A stretch of DNA of 64,000 bases from an uncultured Bacilli bacterium (GTDB lineage: Bacteria > Bacillota_I > Bacilli_A > RF39 > UBA660): the NCBI GenBank assembly GCA_934098745.1, contig CAKOPG010000001.1, forward strand, positions 1-64,000, in the 5' to 3' direction. The translations under genes were made by a program, and so were the position numbers. The notes below the pieces were generated by a model. The model saw only the letters and a list, made by a program, of their open reading frames with translations, was not told the origin of the DNA and did no database searches. Position 1 is the first letter of the stretch, and every line of letters begins with the position of its first letter. Positions 42,232 through 51,281 of this stretch are shown piece after piece.

Positions 42232-43992
42232 ATGATAAATATTAAGGAAAATGAAAAATTAAGTAAAATGAATCATAGTTGTGCACATTTGTTGGCACAA
42301 GCGGTAAAGCATCTATACCCACAAGCAATGTTTTGGGTAGGACCAGTAATAGAAGAAGGCTTCTATTACGATATTGATTTAGGTGATACGGTAATAACAA
42401 TAGATGATTTAGAAAAAATTGAGAAGGAAATGAAGAAAATTAGTAAGGATGGAAAAAGGATAGTTCGTCATGAATTATCTAAAGAAGAGGCTCTTGATAT
42501 GTTTAAAAATGATCCTTATAAGATTGATTTGATTTCGAGAATGGATGAAAATGAAACAGTAATTAGTTGTTATACGCAGGGCGATTTTACGGATTTATGT
42601 CGTGGTCCTCATGTAGATAGTGTAAAAGAACTTAAATATTTTAAATTGCTTAAGGTAAGTGGAGCTTACTGGAAGGGTGATGCTAAAAATAAGATGCTTC
42701 AGAGAATTTATGGAGTATGTTTTGAAAATCAGGAGGATTTGGATAATTGTTTAAAAGAAATAGAAGAGGCTAAAGCAAGAGATCATAGAAAGATAGGCAA
42801 AGAATTAGATATTTTTATGTCACATGATTTAGTTGGTAAGGGAATGCCTTTATGGCTTCCTAATGGAGCAATTATTCGTAAGCAACTGGAGAATTATATT
42901 TATGAAAAAGAACAAAAATTAGGATATTTACATGTTTATACTCCTTGTGTTGGAACTGTTGATTTATATAAAACTTCTGGACATTGGGAACATTATAAAG
43001 ATAATATGTTTCCTTCAATGAAGGTAGATGACGAAGAATTTGTACTTCGTCCAATGAATTGTCCACATCATATGTTGGTATATGGTAATAAATTACATTC
43101 TTATCGTGATTTACCAATTAGAATTGGCGAATTTGCTGCGGATTTTAGATATGAAGCAAGTGGAGCAGTAAAAGGTCTTGAAAGAGTAAGGTGTATGTGT
43201 CAAAATGATGCACATTTATTTGTTAGACCGGATCAAATTGGTGATGAATTTAAAAAAGTAGTATCTTTGATATTAGATGTTTATAAGGATTTTGGTATTA
43301 AGAATTATAAGTTTAGATTATCATTAAGAGATCCTATGGATAAGGAAAAATATTTTGATGATGATGATATGTGGAATGAAGCGGAAGCAAAACTTCGTGA
43401 GGTATTAAATAGTTTAGGTTGTGACTATTATGAAGCTATTGGAGAAGCAGCATTTTATGGACCTAAGTTGGACGTAGAGGTAAAACCAGCTGTCGGACCT
43501 GAAGTAACTTTATCAACTTGTCAACTTGATTTCTTGTTACCTAGAAGATTTGAATTATCATATATTGATAAAGATGGTAATAAGCAAATACCAGTAGTAA
43601 TTCATAGGGCTATACTTGGTACTTTTGATAGATTTACGGCATTTATTATTGAAGAGACTAAGGGAGCATTTCCTACATGGCTTAGTCCTGTTCAGGTAAA
43701 TATTATTCCGGTTAATAATGAATATCATTTAGATTATGCTCATGAAGTAGATGAAGAATTTAAGGAATTAAATTTACGTACTGAGGTAGATGCTAGAGAT
43801 GAAAAGCTTGGTTATAAGATAAGAGAAAGTCAAACAAAGAAAATTCCTTATACGTTGGTTCTTGGGGATAAGGAAAAAGAAGAAAATAAAGTAACTTATC
43901 GTAAATTTGGTTCTACAGAATTGGTGACTTTAGGTAAAAATGAGTTTATTAAGATGATTCAAGAAGAAATAAAGAACAAAAGAGCATATTAA
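42232..43992 (+). CDS. thrS: Threonine-tRNA ligase without TGS domain
   Basis: The protein is 586 aa from the ATG at 42232 (AAGGAGAG upstream; the GTG at 42223 lies inside the site). It starts almost directly in the editing domain: HSCAHLLAQAV is the HxxxH motif, and YTQGDFTDLCRGPH gives the later Cys/His pair. The N-terminal TGS domain (~60 residues) of most bacterial ThrRS is missing. The catalytic core has class II motif 1, motif 2 (FRYEASG...RVRCM) and motif 3 (RAILGTFDRF), and zinc ligands Cys in RPMNCPHHM with later His residues. The anticodon-binding domain is present. It is controlled by the T-box upstream. Confidence 0.97.
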   Translation: MINIKENEKLSKMNHSCAHLLAQAVKHLYPQAMFWVGPVIEEGFYYDIDLGDTVITIDDLEKIEKEMKKISKDGKRIVRHELSKEEALDMFKNDPYKIDLISRMDENETVISCYTQGDFTDLCRGPHVDSVKELKYFKLLKVSGAYWKGDAKNKMLQRIYGVCFENQEDLDNCLKEIEEAKARDHRKIGKELDIFMSHDLVGKGMPLWLPNGAIIRKQLENYIYEKEQKLGYLHVYTPCVGTVDLYKTSGHWEHYKDNMFPSMKVDDEEFVLRPMNCPHHMLVYGNKLHSYRDLPIRIGEFAADFRYEASGAVKGLERVRCMCQNDAHLFVRPDQIGDEFKKVVSLILDVYKDFGIKNYKFRLSLRDPMDKEKYFDDDDMWNEAEAKLREVLNSLGCDYYEAIGEAAFYGPKLDVEVKPAVGPEVTLSTCQLDFLLPRRFELSYIDKDGNKQIPVVIHRAILGTFDRFTAFIIEETKGAFPTWLSPVQVNIIPVNNEYHLDYAHEVDEEFKELNLRTEVDARDEKLGYKIRESQTKKIPYTLVLGDKEKEENKVTYRKFGSTELVTLGKNEFIKMIQEEIKNKRAY

Positions 43993-44002
43993 TGCTCTTT
44001 TT
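43978..44002 (+). terminator. thrS terminator
   Basis: AAAAGAGCAT pairs with ATGCTCTTTTT. The stem overlaps the last codons and the stop codon of thrS. Confidence 0.85.
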
Positions 44003-44049
44003 AAATGTAAAATTAATGTCAAGTATATAGAAAAACAAAAAGAATATGC

Positions 44050-44155
44050 TATAATTAATTTGAATGATAGTGATAGTAATGTGGCTATCATGAGGAGGTG
44101 CTTTATCAGGGGAACTAAATTAAAAGTACACAATAAATAGAAAAGGAAGGTAGAA
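44050..44155 (+). promoter_or_regulatory. Leader of the cohesin/dockerin gene
   Basis: TATAAT at 44050-44055 (no good -35). ATGATAG and CTATCAT flank a 14-base loop just downstream, and a GAGGAGGTG follows that has no well-placed start codon. The true ribosome site GGAAGG lies before the ATG at 44156. An unassigned structured leader is possible. Confidence 0.3.
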
Positions 44156-46498
44156 ATGAAAAAGATTCAAGAAAAATTAAGTAAGTTTACTAAGATTCTT
44201 CTAATTCTTGGATTATTATTTACTAATTTAATGCCTTTATCAATGGTTTTTGCTTATGAAAAAACTGATGATTTTGTATTAGAATTACTTGATAATAATA
44301 AAATAAAGATTTCTGGATTGGAAGATTTATTAGTAGATGAAGAAAATAATGAAGCGACATTAACGCTTAAAGAAAATTATACTTATTTAGATGGTGAAAC
44401 AGCAACAAAAGAACCACTAGTAAGTACTAAAGATGTTACGCTTGGAGAAATTAAGAATTCTGTAGTAATGGATACGCAAATACTTAGTTCAGTAGAGTTT
44501 GATGGATTATATGAAGCAAGTGTTTCGCTATTTGATAATACTTCAGCAAAAGAATTAGGTACGGTAACATTATCTAAAGATATAAAATTTGCTAGAGGAT
44601 TAAGTTATAAGTTATATGATAGTGAAGGAATAGAAATTGTAGAGAATGATGGTATATACAATATTACATCTTCTGTAGATGTTAAAGCTAGACTATTATT
44701 AGGTGGTTATGCTCCAAGTAGTAAATTTACTTATGAAGGAGTAGAATATACGGCTAGTGATTTACTAGAAAAAGAATTTTCATTTACAAGTGAATTTACT
44801 GGATTATTATATGGAGAATACAATAAAGTATTTGAAGTAACTATGTTAGATGAAAATACTGAAGAAGTCGTATTTAGTAGTGATATCGATTATATGTATT
44901 ATGAGTATAAGGATAATGCCGAAGTACTTAATACAGTGATTGGAACACATTTTACTGATTATATTGGTAGATATGCTTTCTTCGGAAATGAAAAAGATGG
45001 AATATTGACAGTTTTAACTGATAATAAGGGATATTCTGTTTTAGAACTAATTTCTATATTAGATAAGGCTATAGAAAATAATGATAAAATATCTTATGTA
45101 ATAAGTAATAGTACTAGTAAAGATTTAATGGCTGATTATATAGAAGCACTTGATGGTAATCCAGAGCTTAAAATAGAGGAGTACTTTGGTGATATTTTAG
45201 TAGATAATTCAACAGTTATATCTTTAACTTCAGATGATTTAACAATTACTTATAAGTGCATTTTATCAGGTGATTTGAATAATGATAATATTATTAATGA
45301 AGATGATTTATTATTACTAATTAATCAAGTTATTGGTAGAGATGAAGCTAACTTAGAAGTAGGAGACTTAGTTCAAGATGAAGAAATAAATATATATGAT
45401 GTTTTATATTTTAATCAAGTATTAGAAAATAATGATTGGAATGTTTCACTAGAAGAAGAAGAAGTTTCTTTTGAAGCAATACTAAAAAATAATAGTGAAG
45501 ATATTACTAGTGGAGATGAATTTACGGTTGATTATGTAGTAACGGTAGATGAATACGCTTTAGGTGGTATTGCTGGAATAATTGATTATGATAAAGATTT
45601 ATTTGAATTAGTTGATGTTACAGAAAAAGAAGAATTTATTGGAAATATATATGAAGGTAAGTATTTATATTTAACTAATGATAGTTTAACTGGGACAGTT
45701 AATGAAACGGAAGATGGACAAGAAGAAACTACTCCAGAAGATTATGTATTGTTAACTTTAACTTTTAAAGCATTAAAAGCTGGTACTGGTAATGTTAGTA
45801 TTAAAGATAGTGAATACTTTAATGAAAATGTTTATTATGTTGCTTTAAATAATGATATTTCTTTAGAAGTAACTATTAATAAATCAAGTGATAATACTTT
45901 AGAGTCATTAATAGTAGGTGATAAAGTAATTGAATTAGTTGATGGTACATTAAGTTATGAGGTAAAAGTTAGTAATGATGTAACAAGTGTAGATGTATCA
46001 GTTATTGTTAAAAATCCTACAGCGACAGTTTCAGCAGTAAATATGCCTTCTTCTTTAGAAGTAGGAGAAAATAAGATTACAATAGTAGTAACCGCTGAAA
46101 ATGGTGATGAATTAATTTATACAGTTATAGTTGTTAGAGAAGAAGCTCCACAACCAACACCAACTAATTACCAAGATAATACGACAAATGGTGATGATGA
46201 TAATATTTCAGATAATGTAGCACCAGTAGAGCCAAAAGATGATGATGTGAAAGAACCAGATGAGGAAATTAAGAAAGAAGGTAGTGTTTCTAGAATTATA
46301 ATTATTATTTTGATTTTACTTGTAATTGCTGGACTTATATATTTAATCTTTAAAGATGATAAAGATGATGAGGAAACAAAACAAGTAAATAAAGATATCG
46401 ATAAAATGAAAAAAAATCAAGAATTTACCCCAAAGAAAAAAGAAACCCCTGAAAAAAAGATATCTGGAAATAAAAATAATAATAAAAAAGGAAGATAA
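44156..46498 (+). CDS. Surface protein with dockerin, cohesin and cadherin-like modules
   Basis: The protein is 780 aa. A signal peptide (residues 1-33, ...MPLSMVFA) precedes two or three beta-rich domains up to about residue 370. Residues 372-425 form a type-I-like dockerin with two calcium-loop repeats (GDLNNDNIINEDDLLLL and GDLVQDEEINIYDVLYF). A cohesin-like beta sandwich follows (about 435-575: VDYVVTVDEYALGGIAGIIDY, YVLLTLTFKALKAG), then a cadherin-like domain (about 580-665). The C terminus has a membrane segment (709-732) and a basic cytoplasmic tail. A dockerin and a cohesin in one chain could permit self-association or a surface scaffold. The Tad pilus genes begin 61 bases after its stop. 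Confidence 0.8.
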   Translation: MKKIQEKLSKFTKILLILGLLFTNLMPLSMVFAYEKTDDFVLELLDNNKIKISGLEDLLVDEENNEATLTLKENYTYLDGETATKEPLVSTKDVTLGEIKNSVVMDTQILSSVEFDGLYEASVSLFDNTSAKELGTVTLSKDIKFARGLSYKLYDSEGIEIVENDGIYNITSSVDVKARLLLGGYAPSSKFTYEGVEYTASDLLEKEFSFTSEFTGLLYGEYNKVFEVTMLDENTEEVVFSSDIDYMYYEYKDNAEVLNTVIGTHFTDYIGRYAFFGNEKDGILTVLTDNKGYSVLELISILDKAIENNDKISYVISNSTSKDLMADYIEALDGNPELKIEEYFGDILVDNSTVISLTSDDLTITYKCILSGDLNNDNIINEDDLLLLINQVIGRDEANLEVGDLVQDEEINIYDVLYFNQVLENNDWNVSLEEEEVSFEAILKNNSEDITSGDEFTVDYVVTVDEYALGGIAGIIDYDKDLFELVDVTEKEEFIGNIYEGKYLYLTNDSLTGTVNETEDGQEETTPEDYVLLTLTFKALKAGTGNVSIKDSEYFNENVYYVALNNDISLEVTINKSSDNTLESLIVGDKVIELVDGTLSYEVKVSNDVTSVDVSVIVKNPTATVSAVNMPSSLEVGENKITIVVTAENGDELIYTVIVVREEAPQPTPTNYQDNTTNGDDDNISDNVAPVEPKDDDVKEPDEEIKKEGSVSRIIIIILILLVIAGLIYLIFKDDKDDEETKQVNKDIDKMKKNQEFTPKKKETPEKKISGNKNNNKKGR

Positions 46499-46559
46499 TT
46501 CTTTCTTTTTTTTTATGGTAATGATATAATTATTATGATAGAAGATAGGGGTGGTAGTT

Positions 46560-46892
46560 ATGAATAAACGTGGTCAAGCATTAGTTGAATTTGTCCTTAT
46601 ATTACCACTATTTATATTTTTAGTAATGGTTGTGTATGATTTTGGAATGATATATACGAAAAAAAATACTTTAGAAAATAAGAGTAATGATATACTAGAG
46701 TTATATAGAAATGGTAAGAGTATAGCTGATATTTCTTTATTATATCCCGATGTATTTATAGACTTTTCAGTAATAGATGATTATGAAAAAATTACAATAT
46801 CTACGAATATAAAAACAATAACTCCAGGATTAAATAGAGTATTTGGAAATCCTTATAAGATAGAAGTAGTGAGGTATATTCCAAATGAATAA
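46560..46892 (+). CDS. TadE-like pseudopilin
   Basis: The protein is about 110 aa from the ATG at 46560 (AGGGGTGG upstream; the GTG at 46551 overlaps it). The N terminus MNKRGQALVEFVLILPLF is the TadE/TadG signature: a short basic leader, a processing Gly, and a Glu at the fifth position of the mature protein, followed by one membrane helix. Such proteins are minor components or initiators of Flp/Tad (type IVc) pili. It overlaps the next pseudopilin gene by 8 bases and opens the Tad cluster. Confidence 0.85.
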   Translation: MNKRGQALVEFVLILPLFIFLVMVVYDFGMIYTKKNTLENKSNDILELYRNGKSIADISLLYPDVFIDFSVIDDYEKITISTNIKTITPGLNRVFGNPYKIEVVRYIPNE

Positions 46893-47256
46893 TAGAGGAC
46901 AGAGTTTAGTTTTATTTGTATTAGTCATACCAATAATATTACTCATATTAGTAATGGTTGTAGATATAGGAAAGATGGTTTTGAAAAAGACAGAGATGGA
47001 TAATATTAATAAACTTGCTATTTCGTATGGGCTTGATAAGATAGATAGTGATCCATATAAAATTATTAATGATATTATAAGTAAGAATAATAGTGATATA
47101 AATATTAAAAAGATAGATATTAAAGATGAAAAAATAGAAGTAAAGTTAGAAGAAGAAGTTAAATTTATTTTGTTTAAGAATAGTAATTTGGTTAAAATTA
47201 ATTCAAATTATATTGGATATATAGATAATAATAAAAAAGTTATCGAAAGAAATTAG
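46885..47256 (+). CDS. TadE/TadG-like second pseudopilin
   Basis: The protein is 123 aa. The start MNNRGQSLVLFVLVIPIIL repeats the leader-Gly-helix layout of its neighbour, but Leu replaces the conserved Glu after the cleavage site (QSLVLF versus QALVEF). The extracellular part is a small alpha/beta domain (INIKKIDIKDEKIEVKLEEE). The loss of Glu5 may affect alignment with other pilins during assembly. It overlaps the previous gene by 8 bases and is followed by the CpaE-like ATPase. Confidence 0.8.
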   Translation: MNNRGQSLVLFVLVIPIILLILVMVVDIGKMVLKKTEMDNINKLAISYGLDKIDSDPYKIINDIISKNNSDINIKKIDIKDEKIEVKLEEEVKFILFKNSNLVKINSNYIGYIDNNKKVIERN

Positions 47257-47265
47257 GTGAAAGTT

Positions 47266-48039
47266 ATGAATGAAAAGGGTAAGATAGTGACAATTTCATC
47301 AGTTAAGGGTGGGGTTGGTAAGACGACATTAGTACTTAATTTAGCTGGATTATATTTTCTTATGAAGAAGAAAGTTTTAATAATTGATTTAGATTTGTAT
47401 GCAGGGGGAGTAGCTACTTGTTTAAATATTAATAATAAGAGAGATATATATATGCTTGTAGATGCTCTTAGTAATAATAAGTCTGTATCTTTAAGTGATT
47501 ACGTAACGGCTTATAATAGTGGTATTAGTGTCTTAGCAAATCCAAAAGATCCACGTGATGTTTCAAAAATGGAAAGTAAATACTTAATGCAGATATTTGA
47601 TTTAGCTAAAAGTGAATACGATGTGGTGTTGGTAGATACTTCACATTCACTTGATGAAACTTGTTTAGTAGCATTGGATGCTTCAAATTGTAGTGCTTTT
47701 GTGATTACTAATGATTTAGTAGATTTAAAGAATATGAAGAGTTTAGTTAGTATTTTTAAGGAAATGGATAAAGAGAATTATAAGATAGTTTTAAATAATT
47801 CTAGAGATACTGGAAGAGATTATATAAGTTTGTTTGATATTAGAAATATGATTAAGAGAAATGTTGATTATACGATATCTAGAAATTTTTATATAAAGAA
47901 TATAGATAAATATGTTTTAAATGGAGAAATATTAACGCTTAATAAATTTATTACAAGGTTTAATGGGGCAGATATTGCTAATATGAATAAATTGGCTCTT
48001 TCCTTGATCAATTATAGTGAGGAGGGAGAAAATGAGTAG
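47266..48039 (+). CDS. CpaE-like MinD/ParA-type ATPase of the Tad pilus
   Basis: The protein is about 257 aa from the ATG at 47266 (AGGTGA upstream). The deviant Walker A motif KGGVGKTTLV (residues about 15-24) and LIIDLDLYAGG mark the MinD/ParA class. The receiver-like N-terminal domain of many CpaE proteins is absent. In Tad systems CpaE positions the pilus machine at the membrane. The gene overlaps cpaF by 8 bases, and the gene order matches other Gram-positive Tad clusters. Confidence 0.88.
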   Translation: MNEKGKIVTISSVKGGVGKTTLVLNLAGLYFLMKKKVLIIDLDLYAGGVATCLNINNKRDIYMLVDALSNNKSVSLSDYVTAYNSGISVLANPKDPRDVSKMESKYLMQIFDLAKSEYDVVLVDTSHSLDETCLVALDASNCSAFVITNDLVDLKNMKSLVSIFKEMDKENYKIVLNNSRDTGRDYISLFDIRNMIKRNVDYTISRNFYIKNIDKYVLNGEILTLNKFITRFNGADIANMNKLALSLINYSEEGENE

Positions 48040-49360
48040 TAATGGAACATTATTAAGAGAGTTTAATGTTAAGAAAAAGGAAAAAGAAGTAGTTGATGTT
48101 AAAGATTATGAAGTATTTTCGGATAAAGAAAAACTAGATGAACTTAGAACTAAGATTGTACAGAATTTAATCAATAATAAGATACCACAAAATGTTTCTT
48201 TGGAACAATATATTAACGATGAGATAGATGAAGTATTACAAGATTATGAACTTGGTTCGATGGAACGTAATCATATATGTAATTTAATTCAGAATGAAAT
48301 AAATGGTTATGGACCGTTGACAGATTTACTTAATAATGATACGGTTACTGAAATAATGGTTAATGGAACAAATGAGATATATGTTGAAGTAGATGGTAAG
48401 CTTGTTAAAGATGAGTCAGTATCTTTTATTAATGATGAACATATAATTAGAACTGTTCAACGAATAGTTCAACCTTTAGGAAGAACGATAGATGCAGTTA
48501 ATCCAATGGTAGATGCAAGACTTAGAGATGGTTCAAGACTTAATGCGATTATTCCACCATTATCTTTAAAGGGACCAGTAGTAACTATAAGAAAATTTTC
48601 AAAGCAGATGAATAGTATTGATGATTTGCTTCGTATGGGAACAATGACGGCCCATATGGCCCAGTTTTTACAAGCCTGTGTTAGAGCAAAATTAAATATA
48701 ATTATATCTGGAGGTACTGGTAGTGGTAAGACAACGTTGTTAAATATTTTGAGTGGTTTTATTGATGATGAGGAAAGAATTATTACTATTGAAGATGCGG
48801 CAGAATTAAAACTTCATCAATCACATGTTATTTCTCTTGAAACTAGAATGGTTAATTATGAGGGTGAAGGAGAAATTACAATTAGAGATTTAGTTAGAAA
48901 CTCTTTAAGAATGAGACCTGATAGAATAATTGTTGGAGAAGTAAGAGGAAAAGAATCTTTTGATATGTTACAGGCTATGAATACTGGACATGAAGGTTCT
49001 ATTACAACATTACATGCTAATAGTCCAGAAGATGCGATTAATAGACTTGAGACGATGATGCTGATGAATGATATGGAACTGCCAGTTAGTGCTATAAGAA
49101 ATTATATAGAAAAGGCTATTAATATAGTTATTCAGATAGAAAGACTTAGTGATGGTAAAAGAAAGATTACTTCGATTGAAGAAGTAGTAGGCTTTAAGGA
49201 TGATAAAGTTTCTTTAAAAGAAATATTCTCATTTAAAGAAACGGGAGTTAGTAATCAGGGAAATGTTATTGGAGAATTTGTGGTTTATAAACGTGTACCA
49301 AAGGTATATGATAAAATTAAAAGAAAAGGAATTGTTTTAGATAATATATTTGGTGAATAA
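48032..49360 (+). CDS. CpaF/TadA-type secretion ATPase
   Basis: The protein is about 442 aa from the ATG at 48032 (AGGAGGG upstream). It is the hexameric motor for Tad pilus assembly. The N-terminal domain (NEINGYGPLTDLLNNDTVTEIMVNG) is followed by a RecA-like core with Walker A GGTGSGKTTLLN (about 228-239), the Asp/Glu box IEDAAELKL, Walker B RIIVGEVRG, and the His box GSITTLHANS. All parts needed for ATP hydrolysis are present. It ends one base before the 48-aa membrane protein gene. Confidence 0.95.
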   Translation: MSSNGTLLREFNVKKKEKEVVDVKDYEVFSDKEKLDELRTKIVQNLINNKIPQNVSLEQYINDEIDEVLQDYELGSMERNHICNLIQNEINGYGPLTDLLNNDTVTEIMVNGTNEIYVEVDGKLVKDESVSFINDEHIIRTVQRIVQPLGRTIDAVNPMVDARLRDGSRLNAIIPPLSLKGPVVTIRKFSKQMNSIDDLLRMGTMTAHMAQFLQACVRAKLNIIISGGTGSGKTTLLNILSGFIDDEERIITIEDAAELKLHQSHVISLETRMVNYEGEGEITIRDLVRNSLRMRPDRIIVGEVRGKESFDMLQAMNTGHEGSITTLHANSPEDAINRLETMMLMNDMELPVSAIRNYIEKAINIVIQIERLSDGKRKITSIEEVVGFKDDKVSLKEIFSFKETGVSNQGNVIGEFVVYKRVPKVYDKIKRKGIVLDNIFGE

Positions 49361-49361
49361 G

Positions 49362-49508
49362 ATGAATGGTACTAGTAGATATAAAATGATTAGTTATATA
49401 TCTTTATTGTTAATTATATGTGTATGCTCATTTTTAGTAGCGAAATATATTGTTAGAGAAGGTATTGATAATAGTAAGATACCGGTTGATACGAGTGAAA
49501 GAATATAA
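49362..49508 (+). CDS. 48-aa single-pass membrane protein in the Tad cluster
   Basis: This small ORF starts at an ATG one base after the cpaF stop and ends 16 bases before tadB. It encodes one hydrophobic helix (about residues 10-28) and a short hydrophilic end (IDNSKIPVDTSERI). Tight spacing on both sides suggests it is translated with the cluster. It has no Flp-type Gly-x-Thr-x-x-Glu cleavage motif, so I do not call it the main pilin. It could be an assembly factor. GGTGAA lies 5-10 bases upstream. Confidence 0.6.
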   Translation: MNGTSRYKMISYISLLLIICVCSFLVAKYIVREGIDNSKIPVDTSERI

Positions 49509-49524
49509 ATAGGTGGTGATAATT

Positions 49525-50517
49525 GTGGATAAAAAATTATTGATTGTTTTTATACAGATAATATTGGTATTTTTAGTGGTAACAATTATCACTTTGTTTA
49601 TTAGACTTAATAATGCTGTTAAGTTAGAAAAGAGAATATCTAGATATAGTGTTAAGTATAGTAAAGATTATGAAAATTTATCTTTATTTGATAAATGGTT
49701 TGTAAAGTATATAAAATTTGTTAAGATGCAAAGAAAAAAAATGAAGAAGTTATTTCCAACATTAATAAAAAGATATGATAAATATGTAGTTAGTTCTTCA
49801 GTAAAAGCCGTTGATTATGTAACACATAAGGTGATTTTAGCAATTATATTTGTAATTTTAACAATTATAGGAAATGCTATTCAAGGAAGGTTTATTACTA
49901 TTTTACAAATTATAGTTAGTCTTTTATTTGGATTTTTCTCATTAGATTTATTTTTGATAATTAGACATAGAGTTAATAAGAAGAAGATTGAAAATGATAT
50001 GTTAAGAGCAGTTATTATTATGAATAATGCTTTTAAATCTGGAAAATCTACGATTCAGGCGGTAGAAATAGCGAGTAATGAATTACCCAAACCAATTAAT
50101 TTTGAATTTAAAAAGATATATGATGAGATGAAATATGGAATGTCTGTTGATACGGTATTTGATAGATTTGCTAGAAGAATTAATATAGAGGAGGCTGAAT
50201 ATTTATCTTCATCTTTAACAATACTTAATAGAACTGGTGGTAATATTGTTAAGGTTTTTGATTCAATAGAGAGAACTTTATTTGATAAAAAGAAACTGAA
50301 GGAAGAACTTAAGAATTCAACTTTAGTATCTAAATTAGTAGTAAGAATATTACTTATTGTACCTATTTTATTTGTACTTATTATTTATTTATTTGATCCG
50401 AATTATTTTGATCCATTCTTTGAAAGTACTCTCGGATATATTATGTTAGGTATTATATTTATTATGTTTATAATATATGCATATTTACTTGATAGGATTG
50501 TGAAGGTGAATTACTGA
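49525..50517 (+). CDS. TadB-like platform membrane protein
   Basis: The protein is about 330 aa, starting with the GTG at 49525, 6 bases after AGGTGGTG; the GTG codons at 49513-49518 lie inside that site. Two membrane segments at each end flank a type II secretion F (GspF-like) domain: AVIIMNNAFKSGKSTIQAVE and LSSSLTILNRTGGNIVKVFD. It is the inner-membrane platform on which CpaF acts. Its TGA stop shares one base with the ATG of tadC, so translation is coupled. Confidence 0.9.
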   Translation: MDKKLLIVFIQIILVFLVVTIITLFIRLNNAVKLEKRISRYSVKYSKDYENLSLFDKWFVKYIKFVKMQRKKMKKLFPTLIKRYDKYVVSSSVKAVDYVTHKVILAIIFVILTIIGNAIQGRFITILQIIVSLLFGFFSLDLFLIIRHRVNKKKIENDMLRAVIIMNNAFKSGKSTIQAVEIASNELPKPINFEFKKIYDEMKYGMSVDTVFDRFARRINIEEAEYLSSSLTILNRTGGNIVKVFDSIERTLFDKKKLKEELKNSTLVSKLVVRILLIVPILFVLIIYLFDPNYFDPFFESTLGYIMLGIIFIMFIIYAYLLDRIVKVNY

Positions 50518-51215
50518 TGAATAAAGAAGATTTTATAAATAGGTTATATAGTAAGAGTTATGTTAAGAAGATAAGTGATAAGGTAAAATTATTGGGAGTA
50601 GGTAATAAGTTAGATTATAAAGATTTAATAATAGGGAGATTGTTATCTTCAGTAATATTATTTTTGTTTATTATTTATGCGAATAGATATGGGTATATAA
50701 TAGCCCCAGTAGTAACAATTATATATCATTTTCTATTTAATAAGATTGTTTTAGATGATAAGATAAAGAAAAGAGTAATTACGCTTGAAAATGAAGCTAT
50801 GCATTTTTTTGAGGTTTTAACTTTATCATTAGAAACTGGTAGAAACTTAGTAGAAGCGATAGAAGTAACGACGAGAAATGTTAGTGGTATTTTATCAGAT
50901 GAATTTAAAGAAGCAGTAAGAGAAGTAGGTTTTGGTAAGAGTTTGAATGAGGCTTTAAGAGATATGCAAGAGAGAATACCATCTGATACGATTAATAATA
51001 TAGTTTTATCTTTAACACAAGCTAATTTATATGGTAATAGTATTATAGATAATTTATATCAACAAGTAGATTATTTAAGAGAAAAGAGAAAATTAGAAGT
51101 AAAGGGAAAGATTAGTAAGGTGCCTATTTTAATTAGTGTAATATCAGTATTATTCTTTATACCACTTTTACTATTTATAATACTAGGACCAATTCTTTTA
51201 GATTATTTAAGTTAA
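50517..51215 (+). CDS. TadC-like platform membrane protein
   Basis: The protein is 232 aa. It has membrane segments near residues 45-80 and at the C-terminal end, and a GspF-like domain between (AMHFFEVLTLSLETGRNLVEAIE, LTQANLYGNSIIDNLYQQVDYLR). It pairs with TadB in Tad systems. It is the last gene of the cluster; no prepilin peptidase (TadV), Flp major pilin, TadZ-receiver or CpaB-type gene follows, so those must lie elsewhere or be absent. A 66-base gap with a probable promoter separates it from yebC. Confidence 0.9.
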   Translation: MNKEDFINRLYSKSYVKKISDKVKLLGVGNKLDYKDLIIGRLLSSVILFLFIIYANRYGYIIAPVVTIIYHFLFNKIVLDDKIKKRVITLENEAMHFFEVLTLSLETGRNLVEAIEVTTRNVSGILSDEFKEAVREVGFGKSLNEALRDMQERIPSDTINNIVLSLTQANLYGNSIIDNLYQQVDYLREKRKLEVKGKISKVPILISVISVLFFIPLLLFIILGPILLDYLS

Positions 51216-51281
51216 TATATAGAAAAAACTTGTAATAATTAAGAAATTTATGATAAGATAATTAAGTGAAGAGGTGATAAT

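Noticed and set aside
44120..44142. Possible short leader peptide or riboswitch before the cohesin/dockerin gene
   Set aside because: The GAGGAGGTG has no suitable start codon after it, and I could not match the stem to any known riboswitch class; kept only as an uncertain leader.
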